Assembly (NCBI RefSeq): GCF_042678945.1
Contig: NZ_JBHTLM010000001.1
Coordinates: forward strand, 186,001-250,000
Reading direction: 5' to 3'
DNA: 64,000 nucleotides
DNA from: Fontibacillus puldeungensis
Lineage (GTDB): Bacteria; Bacillota; Bacilli; Paenibacillales; Paenibacillaceae
Positions within the stretch are counted from its first letter, which is position 1, and every line of letters starts with the position of its first letter. Below, piece by piece: positions 35,856 to 44,910 of the stretch. The notes under the pieces are model-generated. The model did no database searches, was not told the DNA's origin, and saw nothing but the letters and a program-made list of their open reading frames with translations. The translations under genes and the position numbers were made by a program.

Positions 35856-36611
35856 ATGATGCAGCGTTTTTCAGGTCGTACGGCGCTGGTAACAGGAGCC
35901 GGGCAGGGAATCGGGTTTTCGATTGCGGAACGGTTTGCCGCAGAAGGGGCGCATGTCGTATTGGCGGACATTCAAGAGCCACTGTTATTAGATGCGGAGG
36001 AGCGGCTGAAGTCGAGCGGTTACTCCGTATCACGCCGGAGGCTAGATGTATCCCAACCCGATCAGGTCGATCAGGTGGTCGAAAGCATTGCCCAGGAGCG
36101 GGGGACTATCGATATTTTGGCTAACAATGCCGGGATCGCCTGGGAGGAGCCGTTTCTTGAGATCAAGGACGACAACTGGCGAAAAATGCTCGACGTCAAT
36201 CTGAACGGGATGTTTTATGTGGCGCAGCGGACAGCTCGTCATATGAAGGATCATGGTGGCGGGGTCATTATCAATATGGCCTCCACCAACGGGTTGGTCG
36301 GGGAGGCCAAATATGCGCACTATAACGCCTCCAAGGGCGGGATCGTTTTGCTGACCCGGACGATGGCGCTTGAACTGGGGCCGGTGGGGATTCGCGTGAA
36401 CGCCGTGTGCCCCGGCTATATCCAGACGCCGATGTCGGAGGCCATCGATGATCCGGAATTCGTCAGCGGCTACGTGAAACACCATATCCCGTTGGGCCGC
36501 GTAGGAAAACCACAGGACGTCTCCGGGGTATTCGCCTTTCTTGCTTCGGATGATGCGGCTTTTATTCACGGCGAATGCATCGTCGTGGACGGAGGCCAGC
36601 TCGCATTTTAA
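35856..36611 (+). CDS. Short-chain dehydrogenase/reductase (SDR)
   Basis: This 251-residue classical SDR has TGAGQGIG (NAD(P) binding), NNAGIAWEEP, Ser in NMASTNG and YNASKGG with the catalytic Tyr-Lys. The acidic residue at the end of the second strand (LADIQE) favours NAD. The ATG at 35856 follows GGGAAGGAAG; the longer frame from 35715 lies inside the RidA gene. It probably oxidises a sugar or sugar acid in this catabolic operon. Confidence 0.9.
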   Translation: MMQRFSGRTALVTGAGQGIGFSIAERFAAEGAHVVLADIQEPLLLDAEERLKSSGYSVSRRRLDVSQPDQVDQVVESIAQERGTIDILANNAGIAWEEPFLEIKDDNWRKMLDVNLNGMFYVAQRTARHMKDHGGGVIINMASTNGLVGEAKYAHYNASKGGIVLLTRTMALELGPVGIRVNAVCPGYIQTPMSEAIDDPEFVSGYVKHHIPLGRVGKPQDVSGVFAFLASDDAAFIHGECIVVDGGQLAF

Positions 36612-36628
36612 TGGGAGGGGAACGAAGC

Positions 36629-37732
36629 GTGCAAAACAAATACGATTTGGATACGCCCTGCATTATCGTTGATCGGGTTAAAATGCTAGAGAATATCCAC
36701 CGTTATCAAGCGATAGCAAATGAAGCCGGAATTACGCTACGGCCGCATGCCAAAACGCATAAAACTCCGCAAATCGCCCGCTTGCAGATCGAGGCTGGAG
36801 CGGTCGGGGTCACGGTAGCGAAGCTCGGAGAAGCCGAGGTGATGGCGGACGGCGGGATTCGCAATATCCTGATTGCATATCCCATCGTAGGCAGCGCGAA
36901 GTTGGAGCGATTAATCAGGCTTGCGCAGCGTGTAGAACTTACCGTAGCCTGCGATAGCTATGAGGTCGCCGCTGCCATATCCGAAGCAGCCCTTAAAGCT
37001 GGCACAGTGATCAATGTCTGGATTGAGATCGACCCGGGGTACGGCCGGGTAGGCGTTCAGCCGGAGGAGGCTTTGCTGCAACTTGCCCAATCACTAAAGC
37101 CGCTTATAGGCATACGAGTGACGGGCGTGATGGAGTTTGCCGGCCATTCTTATGACGCGCAAACGGACGAAGCACGTGTAGAGATCGCGGCGCATGAAGC
37201 GGCCATTGCTGCGCGTTCGGCGGAAACCCTGCGCAGCTTAGGTTTTCCAATTGAAACGGTCAGCGGGGGTTCGACGCCGGTCAGCCGCTTTGCCTCCAGC
37301 ATGAAAGGGATCACGGAAATCCGCCCCGGTACATATGTATTCGGAGATTTAACGCAGGTAAAGGCGGGGGCATTATCCATAGAGCAATGTGCGCTAACGG
37401 TCCTGGCCACCGTGATCAGCCGGCCTGCCCCGGACCGGGCGGTTATCGACGCAGGAACCAAAGTGTTCACGATGGATGGTGAAGAGTCTGTGATTGGGAC
37501 TGGTAGGGGTTATGTTGTTGGTCACCCTGACATTACCGTGTCCTGGTTCAATGAGGAGCATGGGGTGCTGACTTTGCCGCCTTCGGAACAGGGGCTTCGT
37601 GTTGGCGACAAGCTGGAGATCATTCCCGTACATTGCTGCGCTGTCGTAAATATGCTGGACGAACTTCATGTAACAGAGGACAATCAGGTTCAGGAAGTGT
37701 GGCCGATTGCCGCCAGAGGAAAGGTAAAATAG
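36629..37732 (+). CDS. D-threonine aldolase / D-serine dehydratase-like PLP enzyme (DSD1 family)
   Basis: This 367-residue protein has an alanine-racemase-type barrel with the PLP lysine in LRPHAKTHKTP, EIDPGYGRVGV and GVMEFAGHSYDAQ. The C-terminal DSD1-like domain has HPDITVSWFNEEHGVL and PVHCCAVVNMLDE, where His and Cys can hold a zinc. Such enzymes split D-3-hydroxy amino acids or deaminate D-serine. The GTG at 36629 is eight bases after GGGAGGGG; the frame upstream to 36575 overlaps the SDR gene. RidA nearby could clear its enamine product. Confidence 0.88.
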   Translation: MQNKYDLDTPCIIVDRVKMLENIHRYQAIANEAGITLRPHAKTHKTPQIARLQIEAGAVGVTVAKLGEAEVMADGGIRNILIAYPIVGSAKLERLIRLAQRVELTVACDSYEVAAAISEAALKAGTVINVWIEIDPGYGRVGVQPEEALLQLAQSLKPLIGIRVTGVMEFAGHSYDAQTDEARVEIAAHEAAIAARSAETLRSLGFPIETVSGGSTPVSRFASSMKGITEIRPGTYVFGDLTQVKAGALSIEQCALTVLATVISRPAPDRAVIDAGTKVFTMDGEESVIGTGRGYVVGHPDITVSWFNEEHGVLTLPPSEQGLRVGDKLEIIPVHCCAVVNMLDELHVTEDNQVQEVWPIAARGKVK

Positions 37733-37743
37733 GGGGGATCTAC

Positions 37744-38775
37744 GTGAAAGCATTGATGTACACGGGGCCTGAGAAAATGGAGCTGACGGATGTACCGATT
37801 CCAGTTCCCGACCGGGGAGAGGTACTAATCAAAGTAGCTTATTCCGGGATTTGCGGCTCCGAGCTAAGTGGTTATTTGGGTCACAATGCGCTGCGCAAGC
37901 CGCCGCTGATTTTTGGCCATGAATTTTCCGGCACCATCGTTGATCCCGGCAGTGGAGGTGAGCTTCCTTGCGGCCTCCGCGAAGGGATGCGTGTAACTGC
38001 GAATCCATTAATTACATGCGGCAAATGCTCATATTGTATGAACGGTGTAGAATCTCTATGTCCTGACCGCAAGCTGTTAAGCGCGGCACTGCCGGGCAGC
38101 AATGCGGAGTACGTAAAGGTGCCAGCCGAATTCGTCCACCCGCTGCCTGATCACGTTACGCTGGAAAATGGCGCATTAACCGAGCCGGCCGCTTGCGGCG
38201 TACGCGTTGCGGAATTGACTGCGGCCGGGCCAGAGGATACCGTGCTGGTGGCAGGGATGGGCCCGATTGGTTTGTTTGCGCTGCAAGCGGTGCTGCTGCG
38301 GGGCAGCAAAAGGGTTATCGCGATGGATCTTAGCGAGGAGCGACTGGCTTTTGCCTCTTCTTTGGGAGCGGATGTCATAAATCCGCGCGAGCACCATGTA
38401 CAAGAACGTATCATGGAGCTGACGCACGGCAAAGGGGTCCAGGCTGCGATTGACGCGGTTGGAGCTTCCATTACACGCCAGCAGTGCGTTTCCTCTGTAT
38501 CTAATGGAGGCAAGGTCGTGTTCACTGGACTGCATCAGGCGGAAACCGCTTTGGATTTTAATGATGTCGTACGGCGGGAAATCAAAATATTCGGTTCGTT
38601 CGCCTACTCCAAAAGCAACTTTCAACAGGCATTAGAATGGATATCCGCCGGGAAAATCGGCTTGGCAGATCGAATTACGATAGCCCCTCTAAGCGAAGGG
38701 GCACACTGGTTCGAGACTTTGACCCGCAATTCCAGTGCCGCCATTAAGGTGCTTCTGAAAGTCAGCGAGCTATAG
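37744..38775 (+). CDS. Zinc-binding medium-chain dehydrogenase (sugar-alcohol/threonine dehydrogenase-like)
   Basis: This 343-residue protein starts at GTG 37744; an ATG 12 bp later is possible. The catalytic zinc ligands are in GICGSE and FGHEFSG, and the structural zinc site is CGKCSYCMNGVESLC. The nucleotide-binding region is AGMGPIGLFALQAVLLRGSKRVIAMDLSEERL, with Asp favouring NAD. Relatives oxidise L-threonine, butanediol, sorbitol or galactitol phosphate. In this operon a sugar or sugar-acid alcohol is the likely substrate. Confidence 0.9.
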   Translation: MKALMYTGPEKMELTDVPIPVPDRGEVLIKVAYSGICGSELSGYLGHNALRKPPLIFGHEFSGTIVDPGSGGELPCGLREGMRVTANPLITCGKCSYCMNGVESLCPDRKLLSAALPGSNAEYVKVPAEFVHPLPDHVTLENGALTEPAACGVRVAELTAAGPEDTVLVAGMGPIGLFALQAVLLRGSKRVIAMDLSEERLAFASSLGADVINPREHHVQERIMELTHGKGVQAAIDAVGASITRQQCVSSVSNGGKVVFTGLHQAETALDFNDVVRREIKIFGSFAYSKSNFQQALEWISAGKIGLADRITIAPLSEGAHWFETLTRNSSAAIKVLLKVSEL

Positions 38776-38838
38776 ACCGGTGCCGGTCAATTTACTCTCA
38801 GAATACGAAATTTTTCGATTATTGAAAGGGGTATTCAT

Positions 38839-39744
38839 ATGAAGCTACTCACTTATCTCAAGGATCAACAGTATCGATTAGGCATCCGCTCAGACAAAGG
38901 GGTACTCGACGTAGCCTATTTTGCCGAGCAATTATCGGTACAGGACGTTCCGCAGACCATTCATGATGTGATCGAAAACGGCGCATCTGCCATCGACGCC
39001 CTTCATGCGCTCGCGAACCAAGCTGAAGCTGCTCAGGATACGTTATCCTCCGGTTGGCTGAACGAGGAGGATCTACAATTCGGACCTTGCGTGACGAATC
39101 CGGGGAAAATCATTTGCGTTGGCCTCAATTACCGCAAGCATGCCGAGGAAACCGGCTCTCCGATCCCTGGGTCCCCGATCCTGTTTAACAAATTCAACAA
39201 CACCCTAGCGGGGCATATGGAAGACATTGCCCTCCCAAAGCCGTCGGAGAAGGTCGATTATGAGGCGGAGCTTACTATTGTTATAGGCAAGACGGCGAAG
39301 GATGTTTCTAAGGAAGAAGCGCTAGATTACGTCTTTGGGTACTGCAACGCGAATGACTTATCCGCACGGGATTTACAAATGCGCACTTCGCAGTGGCTGC
39401 TGGGTAAATCCTGCGATGGTTTTGCACCTTTGGGGCCATATCTGGTTACGGCAGACGAGGTTGGTGATCCGAACAATCTGGGCATCAAGGCGATGGTAAA
39501 CGGTGAACTGCGGCAAAACTCCAATACAAACGACATGATTTTTTACTGTGATGAAATTGTAAGTTATATTTCTCAGCATCTCACACTGCAGCCGGGGGAT
39601 GTCATACTGACGGGAACCCCGGAAGGCGTTGTGTTGGGGTATCCACCTGAACAGCAGGTTTACTTGAAAGACGGGGATGTCGTTACCATCGAAATTGAGA
39701 AGCTGGGTTCATTAACCAACCGTCTGGTTGCGGAAAAGAATTGA
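38839..39744 (+). CDS. Fumarylacetoacetate hydrolase (FAH) family protein
   Basis: This 301-residue protein contains ICVGLNYRKHAEETG, FNKFNNTLAGH, VDYEAELTIVIGK and FGYCNANDLSARDLQ, the metal-binding Glu/Asp pattern of the FAH family, and closes with VILTGTPEGVVLG. Relatives hydrolyse 2,4-diketo-3-deoxy sugar acids or decarboxylate or isomerise hydroxyhepta-dienedioate. With the SMP-30 lactonase, the SDR and the zinc dehydrogenase, a 2,4-diketo-3-deoxy-fuconate-like route is plausible. The ATG at 38839 follows AAAGGGG. Confidence 0.91.
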   Translation: MKLLTYLKDQQYRLGIRSDKGVLDVAYFAEQLSVQDVPQTIHDVIENGASAIDALHALANQAEAAQDTLSSGWLNEEDLQFGPCVTNPGKIICVGLNYRKHAEETGSPIPGSPILFNKFNNTLAGHMEDIALPKPSEKVDYEAELTIVIGKTAKDVSKEEALDYVFGYCNANDLSARDLQMRTSQWLLGKSCDGFAPLGPYLVTADEVGDPNNLGIKAMVNGELRQNSNTNDMIFYCDEIVSYISQHLTLQPGDVILTGTPEGVVLGYPPEQQVYLKDGDVVTIEIEKLGSLTNRLVAEKN

Positions 39745-39766
39745 TCGATCCGAGGGAGGAATTGAC

Positions 39767-40654
39767 GTGGTGAACCAACAACCGGAAGTGCTGGCGGTTG
39801 AGCCGGCGCTGCTTGGTGAAGGGCCGCTTTGGCTGCCAGAAAGCAAACAGCTCGTCTGGGTTGATATTGAGGGTAAGTGCATCCATATGCTCTCTCCCGG
39901 CACAGGGGCACAACGAGTCATAATGGTGGGCGAGCGGATCAGCGCGATCGTTCCCGCGGAGGATGGTCGGCTGGTTTGTGCGTTGCAGAGCGGCTTCTAT
40001 TTTCTGGATTTGCAGAAAGAGGGATTGGAATGGATTGCTGACCCTGAATCCGATCAGCCTGGTAATCGCTTCAACGATGGAAAATGCGATCCGGCGGGAC
40101 GCTTCTGGGCCGGGACGATGCCTCTTGAAGGCAATGAGCCCGTTGGTTCGCTCTATCGCCTGGACCAAGACGGAAGCGTCCGTCGCATGCTGAGCGAAGT
40201 TCGCTGCTCTAATGGCCTTGCTTGGAACCCGGATGCCGCGGCCATGTACTTTATCGACACCTACACGAGGCGAATCGATCGATTTGATTATGATGCCCGG
40301 ACCGGAAGCATCGGTAACCGGCGCGCTGTGGTGCATATTCCGCCCGAGCAGGGACTTCCCGACGGGATGACGATTGACGCCGAAGGCATGCTGTGGGTAG
40401 CATTTTGGGGCGGTTCCTGCGTGGCTCGCTTGAACCCCGGTTCAGGCGAGTGGTTGCAGAGGGTTGAACTGCCGGTTTCCCAAGTTACCTCCTGCTGCTT
40501 CGGCGGCGATGGGCTGGAAGAGCTCTATATCACATCGGCCAGAACCGGACTAAGTGAGGAGCAATTGCAGAAGGAGCCGCTGGCCGGCAGCGTGTTCAGA
40601 TGTATTCCAGGGGTGCGGGGACTTCCGGCAAATGTGTATAAGCTGCAAGCGTAA
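39767..40654 (+). CDS. SMP-30/gluconolactonase-like sugar lactonase
   Basis: This 295-residue six-bladed propeller has GEGPLWLPESKQLVWVDI (metal Glu), NRFNDGKCDPAGRFWAGTM, RCSNGLAWNPDAAAMYFIDTYTRRI and LPDGMTIDAEGMLWVAFWGGS, which carry the Asn and Asp ligands and the usual signatures. It opens sugar lactones formed by a dehydrogenase. Two adjacent GTG codons (39767, 39770) follow GGGAGGA; either may start the protein. It is the last gene of the catabolic run. Confidence 0.92.
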   Translation: MVNQQPEVLAVEPALLGEGPLWLPESKQLVWVDIEGKCIHMLSPGTGAQRVIMVGERISAIVPAEDGRLVCALQSGFYFLDLQKEGLEWIADPESDQPGNRFNDGKCDPAGRFWAGTMPLEGNEPVGSLYRLDQDGSVRRMLSEVRCSNGLAWNPDAAAMYFIDTYTRRIDRFDYDARTGSIGNRRAVVHIPPEQGLPDGMTIDAEGMLWVAFWGGSCVARLNPGSGEWLQRVELPVSQVTSCCFGGDGLEELYITSARTGLSEEQLQKEPLAGSVFRCIPGVRGLPANVYKLQA

Positions 40655-40739
40655 CTCTTGAGGGTGAATACTTTACCGATTGGCACGAATTGGAAAGAAT
40701 TTGGCACGAAACGGTAGTGATAAGCGAGTGCTCGCTAGA

Positions 40740-40930
40740 TTTTAAATGTATTTTATACATTTATTTTTCGCCTCCCCCGGGTAATCGAAAAAGTAAATGC
40801 AAAAAGTGCAGCTAAATCGGCCTGATAGGCCGACTAAAGCGGAATAGGCTACTTTTAGATGTACATTTTACAACTACTGCTGAGGAATTGGAGAAATCGG
40901 GCGAAATAGCTGCACTTTTTACATCTACTC
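40740..40930. repeat. Paired 27-bp repeat element C (four units, 51-62-51 spacing)
   Basis: Cores TGTATTTTATACA, TGCAAAAAGTGCA, TGTACATTTTACA and TGCACTTTTTACA start at 40747, 40798, 40860 and 40911. The best arms are TTTATTT (40760) and AAATAGC (40904). The sequences between cores differ from elements A and D, but the lengths are identical. A GC-rich purine-biased tract follows to about 40975. The remainder of 40655-41070 shows nothing else. Confidence 0.8.
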
Positions 40931-41073
40931 GGCAGGGCGGACGCGAACGCGGGCGCAGGCGCGAGAGGGAAGAAGTTTACGAATGGCGCCGTTCAAGCGT
41001 GATGGAGGATTTACGTTCGGTGGGGCGAATCTGTGACTTTAGGTGCATTTGCGAGAAAGAATGACGAATCCAG

Positions 41074-41098
41074 ACGCCCTGCGGGCGTTCTTTTTTTT
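41074..41098 (+). terminator. Intrinsic terminator
   Basis: ACGCCC, loop TGC, GGGCGT, then TTC and a run of T. It is far from the SMP-30 stop but is the first strong terminator after it. Confidence 0.8.
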
Positions 41099-41240
41099 GT
41101 CAAAAAAGGCTGCCCTCCATTAGTATTCACTATGGAAAAAGCAGGAATTGGCGCAGGGAAGGTGAAGATGTTAAGCGAGAAGCATCTGAGTCGGGGCTAA
41201 CGTTGCTAGCGTTGGAATTTACGAGCATTGAGGTGATTGC

Positions 41241-42497
41241 ATGGATATCAAACCACATATTAGGTCGGCATTGGAGCATATCGAAAGCCATCTCTACGAA
41301 CCGCTGAACATCGATAGCATTTCCCGGGCGGGCATGGTTTCCGCAATGCAGCTTTACCGGGATTTTTATAATATAACGGGACACTCCGTGAAGGAATATA
41401 TGCGAAAACGCCGATTATCCAACGCGTTGGCGCTCCTGAAGCATTCGGACCAGACGATAGCCGATATCGCTTATACTTGCGGATACAGCTCTCAGCAGGC
41501 GTTCTGCAAATGCGTCAAATCCTCCACCGGGCAAACGCCGCTGGAATACAGGGAGAGTGACTGCTTCTACTATTTTCCCAAGTTTGACGGGGGCACTTTG
41601 CATCAGATCCATGTCGCAGCCGAGCAAATCCCGGAAACGACCCTTGTCAGGTTTGACCATCATCAGTATCGCGGAATCGAAGATCGAGCCGTGAAGTATT
41701 TGTTCTCGCTTCTGCCGGATTATAGCGGCCGGATCTTTGGCAGAAACGGAAAGCAGGAGGGCTCCCGATTTTATTATGAGCTGTATTTGACGGATGCCGA
41801 GAGGTACGTGGAGAATTTGCAAAACAGCAAGTTTGACTATATAGGAACAAGGCCCGCATACTCGGCAACTTTAGCGGCGGCGCCCGCCCAAAACGACGAC
41901 AACCGAATCAACGCGGCATGGGACTACTTATATACGGATTGGTTGAAAACGAGCATGTTCGAACAGGCGGATCTGCCTTATTTTGAGGAATACATACATA
42001 AGAACGGAACTATTAAGAAGCTGGTATTGTACTTGCCTGTGGTAAGACGGAACGATTACGACAAAATTCGAATCAGAGACTGCGAAGGGATGGTTTTTCT
42101 GGTGTCCCGACAAAGGGGTAAAAATGCGGAAGAGCTGGCCTCCAAAGCAGTCATGGATTTCCTAAGCAGCCACTATCCGTATCTGGTGAAGAGTGCAACA
42201 ATATTTTATGTCGTCAAAAAAGATCTCGAGTGCATTTGCGGCGTAAAGCTGGAACAAGAGCTGCGTCTCCCCCAAGGCAAGGAACTTGAAATGTTGCATC
42301 TACCCGGTGGGCGCTATGCGATTCTTGAGGGCAGCTGCTGCAGCGACAGCAGCATTTTTGAAACGATTTTACTTTCCTGGGTGACGGAGATGGGGATTGA
42401 AAGGGAGCCGGCGGCGGAGGTATTCACCCTATACGAAACGGATGGCGGTTTTGAACAAGAGAATATTAAAACGCTACTCTTTTGCAAGCTCCAATGA
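41241..42497 (+). CDS. AraC family regulator with C-terminal GyrI-like effector domains
   Basis: This 418-residue protein has residues 1-100 as a two-helix-turn-helix AraC domain at the N-terminus (HIRSALEHIESHLYEPLNIDSISRAGMVSAMQLYRDF, DIAYTCGYSSQQAFCKCVKSSTGQTP), as in Rob. Residues about 115-260 and 265-418 look like two GyrI-like ligand-binding units (FYYELYLTDAERYV; LEMLHLPGGRYAILEGSC). Such proteins sense bulky small molecules, often cationic drugs. The ATG at 41241 follows GAGGTGATT. The next two genes probably form its operon or regulon. Confidence 0.88.
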   Translation: MDIKPHIRSALEHIESHLYEPLNIDSISRAGMVSAMQLYRDFYNITGHSVKEYMRKRRLSNALALLKHSDQTIADIAYTCGYSSQQAFCKCVKSSTGQTPLEYRESDCFYYFPKFDGGTLHQIHVAAEQIPETTLVRFDHHQYRGIEDRAVKYLFSLLPDYSGRIFGRNGKQEGSRFYYELYLTDAERYVENLQNSKFDYIGTRPAYSATLAAAPAQNDDNRINAAWDYLYTDWLKTSMFEQADLPYFEEYIHKNGTIKKLVLYLPVVRRNDYDKIRIRDCEGMVFLVSRQRGKNAEELASKAVMDFLSSHYPYLVKSATIFYVVKKDLECICGVKLEQELRLPQGKELEMLHLPGGRYAILEGSCCSDSSIFETILLSWVTEMGIEREPAAEVFTLYETDGGFEQENIKTLLFCKLQ

Positions 42498-42575
42498 TGT
42501 TATAAATGGATAATACAACAATAGACCCTTCTGGTAGATTGAAGGTATCAAATGAAAAGTGAGGAGAGTGTAAAA

Positions 42576-43718
42576 ATGAGCGCTGAGCATAAGCCGATTT
42601 CTGAACAGCCCCAGCCTCCGGAAAGCTATAGCCCAAAGGGGAAGCCCGCTATTTTGAGTATGGCAGCGTATATGCAGGGGATGAACTATCCCGATAAGAA
42701 ATTGATCGAAGGAATGGCGAGCATCAAAACCCAGGACCCTGCGGTGCAAGAAAACTTTCATTTCTGTGCTTGCATGCGTTCCTGTATGCAGTATTTATGC
42801 AAAGACCCTTCGTACGACTTTATCTTTTTTGCCGGGCTAACCGGGGCGTTATTCTTCAACATATGGGATAAAAAAGAGCCATGGACCTATATGGAATCGG
42901 TTACAGGCGGCAGGTTCCCCGAAAACAACCGGGCGATTGAGCTTGCCTTTCATGCCGTTGGATATGCTTGTGAAATTATTGACGATGTACAGGGGATTCA
43001 GCAAAATAAAGACCATTATATTCAAAAGATTATCGCTTCTATTAACGAAGGTTATCCGGTATTTACCTATGGAATCGTTGGACCTCCAACCTGTTCGATG
43101 ATTACGGGCTATGAGAAAAACGGTCAAATTCTGCTTGGCTGGAGCGCATTCCAGGAGGATGACAGTCAATATTTTTCAAAAGAAGCTGGCCTTGATGAAT
43201 CGACGAAGCTAGTCTTTTTCACTAGAAAAACATATGAAATCGATAGGAATGAGCAAGCTGTATCCGCTCTAAAGCAAATTGCGTCCGTATCCAGCATGCG
43301 TCAAACAGAGCAATTTGCTTATGGAGCAGACGCCTATACGGAGTGGGCGAACGCCCTGCTTCGTGATGAGGATTTTACGGCGGATTGCACGGAATATTTA
43401 GATCAGGTGACGGATGCCCACTGCGGGCAGAAAAACATCGTTATGACCGGCCGCGAATACGGCGCTGCCTTCTTAAGCAGACTGCTGCCTTATGTCCCAC
43501 AATATAAAGAGCAAATCGAAAAGGCGTGTGCACTTTGCAATGCGGAAAAAGAAATTTTGAGCAGGTTCTGGCAGCTTGAACCGGGATTCTTCTTCGACAG
43601 TAAGCAACTTCTGAACCCTGAATATCGCAGACAGCAAGCTGACATTATTTTGGCGGCTCGTGATGTGTTTGTCCAAATGACGGAAGTCCTTAATAGGCTT
43701 GATTGCATAGGAGGGTAA
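42576..43718 (+). CDS. Uncharacterised protein, possible C39/BtrH-like cysteine-peptidase fold
   Basis: This 380-residue protein has no signal peptide. The cysteine-rich start of the domain (FHFCACMRSCMQYL, Cys64/66/70) and the segment YPVFTYGIVGPPTCSMITGYEKNGQILLGWS (about 165-195) resemble the C39-like/BtrH_N layout, where a Cys and a later His/Asp loop face the substrate. The C-terminal 150 residues are helical. Residues 15-28 (PESYSPKGKPAILS) share a pattern with the N-terminus of the next protein. The ATG at 42576 follows GAGGAGAG. The function is not known; a regulator-linked small-molecule acyl or amide transferase is a guess. Confidence 0.55.
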   Translation: MSAEHKPISEQPQPPESYSPKGKPAILSMAAYMQGMNYPDKKLIEGMASIKTQDPAVQENFHFCACMRSCMQYLCKDPSYDFIFFAGLTGALFFNIWDKKEPWTYMESVTGGRFPENNRAIELAFHAVGYACEIIDDVQGIQQNKDHYIQKIIASINEGYPVFTYGIVGPPTCSMITGYEKNGQILLGWSAFQEDDSQYFSKEAGLDESTKLVFFTRKTYEIDRNEQAVSALKQIASVSSMRQTEQFAYGADAYTEWANALLRDEDFTADCTEYLDQVTDAHCGQKNIVMTGREYGAAFLSRLLPYVPQYKEQIEKACALCNAEKEILSRFWQLEPGFFFDSKQLLNPEYRRQQADIILAARDVFVQMTEVLNRLDCIGG

Positions 43719-43720
43719 GT

Positions 43721-44875
43721 ATGAATTTCGCAAAAAAGCCAGCTGCGTACCGCGACCTATCGGAGGGAATTAGTCCAAAGCCGCTTCAGAGAAACCAAGG
43801 TTCAGAGGGCTACTCCCCCAAGGAGATGCCGCTCATACTCAGTAAAGCGAAGGAGGCAAGTCTTAATATGCCTGTTAGTGAGGTACTGGTTGAAGAAGTC
43901 ACCCCCTTTTGTACGATTGTTGATCGAAGCGAGATGAAGATCGTAGGCGTGAAGGTTGAGCTTAACCCTTACAGCGATTATGATGCGATCTCCATCGTCC
44001 AGAAATATATTAAGGACGGAACCTGCAAGCTGCTTGAGGATTTGCTGGAAACGAAGACAATGACAAAGGGGGAGTATATCGCGGCGGTCATAGAGGCCAA
44101 GTCGGGCATTGATTACACCTATATTATTGGAGTAGAAGTCAATAGCTTTGATAACCTGCCAGCCTATTTACCTCCAGGTACGACGATATTCACCTGCCCT
44201 CCCGCGCGTTACGGCAAGGTTGTGCGAAATGCGAGCGACCCGGGCGAAAAGCACCCGCAGGCCAAGCAAGCCATTTGCTATCTGTCTTCTTCGGAGTTTC
44301 GTGGCAGTACCGGTTATGCCTATGACATGGAGTCTGTATCCTTCAGAGTCTTTGATGAGGCTAGCGAGATGATTTTCGCTTATGAACCCGTGAAGAAACC
44401 AGCAAGCGACGAGGAGAAATTTGCCCAGGTTAGCTATGAGGTTGTGATGCTGCCGGAGATCAAGGTCATTGGCTGTTTTGGCGAGGGAATTGATTGTATG
44501 TGGAATCTCTTTAATATCGAGAACGATATCGATTGGAAAGCCGCGGGATGTCTCAATGAAAAGCAATACATCTCCTTTGGCTGCAAGGATGACCAGGGCC
44601 AGGATACGACGATTTTTGGCAGACCGGTTGCCAGCTTTGAAAATGTACCCGGTGCCTTGTCCGCTAGAGTGATGCCTTCCGGTTTATGGCTGAAGCTCTA
44701 CCAGAAACAGATCAACAATGACGATACCTCCATCTTTTTTGAAGGCTCCAAAGAGGTCGTTTTCTTTAACAAGCATCCGGAGTTCGAAGAGGATTATTCG
44801 GAGCGAGGTTTCGTGTATGTGGCGCAGTACGAGCAGGGCGGGTATATTTTGTTTCCTGTTAGACTGAAGAAGTGA
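43721..44875 (+). CDS. Stand-alone tandem GyrI-like ligand-binding protein
   Basis: This 384-residue protein has no DNA-binding domain. It has two GyrI/SOUL-like repeats of about 150 residues (TIVDRSEMKIVGVKVEL...YIIGVEVNSFDNLPAYLPPGTTIFTCPPARYGKV; SYEVVMLPEIKVIGCFGEG...FENVPGALSARVMPSGLWLKL). It resembles the effector half of the AraC protein two genes upstream. The N-terminal tail EGYSPKEMPLILS echoes the preceding protein, and a second SPK lies at 18-20. The ATG at 43721 sits 2 bp after the upstream stop behind TAGGAGGG, so the two are cotranscribed. It may sequester or hand over the ligand sensed by the regulator; that is inference. Confidence 0.7.
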   Translation: MNFAKKPAAYRDLSEGISPKPLQRNQGSEGYSPKEMPLILSKAKEASLNMPVSEVLVEEVTPFCTIVDRSEMKIVGVKVELNPYSDYDAISIVQKYIKDGTCKLLEDLLETKTMTKGEYIAAVIEAKSGIDYTYIIGVEVNSFDNLPAYLPPGTTIFTCPPARYGKVVRNASDPGEKHPQAKQAICYLSSSEFRGSTGYAYDMESVSFRVFDEASEMIFAYEPVKKPASDEEKFAQVSYEVVMLPEIKVIGCFGEGIDCMWNLFNIENDIDWKAAGCLNEKQYISFGCKDDQGQDTTIFGRPVASFENVPGALSARVMPSGLWLKLYQKQINNDDTSIFFEGSKEVVFFNKHPEFEEDYSERGFVYVAQYEQGGYILFPVRLKK

Positions 44876-44910
44876 TAATAGATCATACCAAGAAAGCCGA
44901 AGAGACTCCT

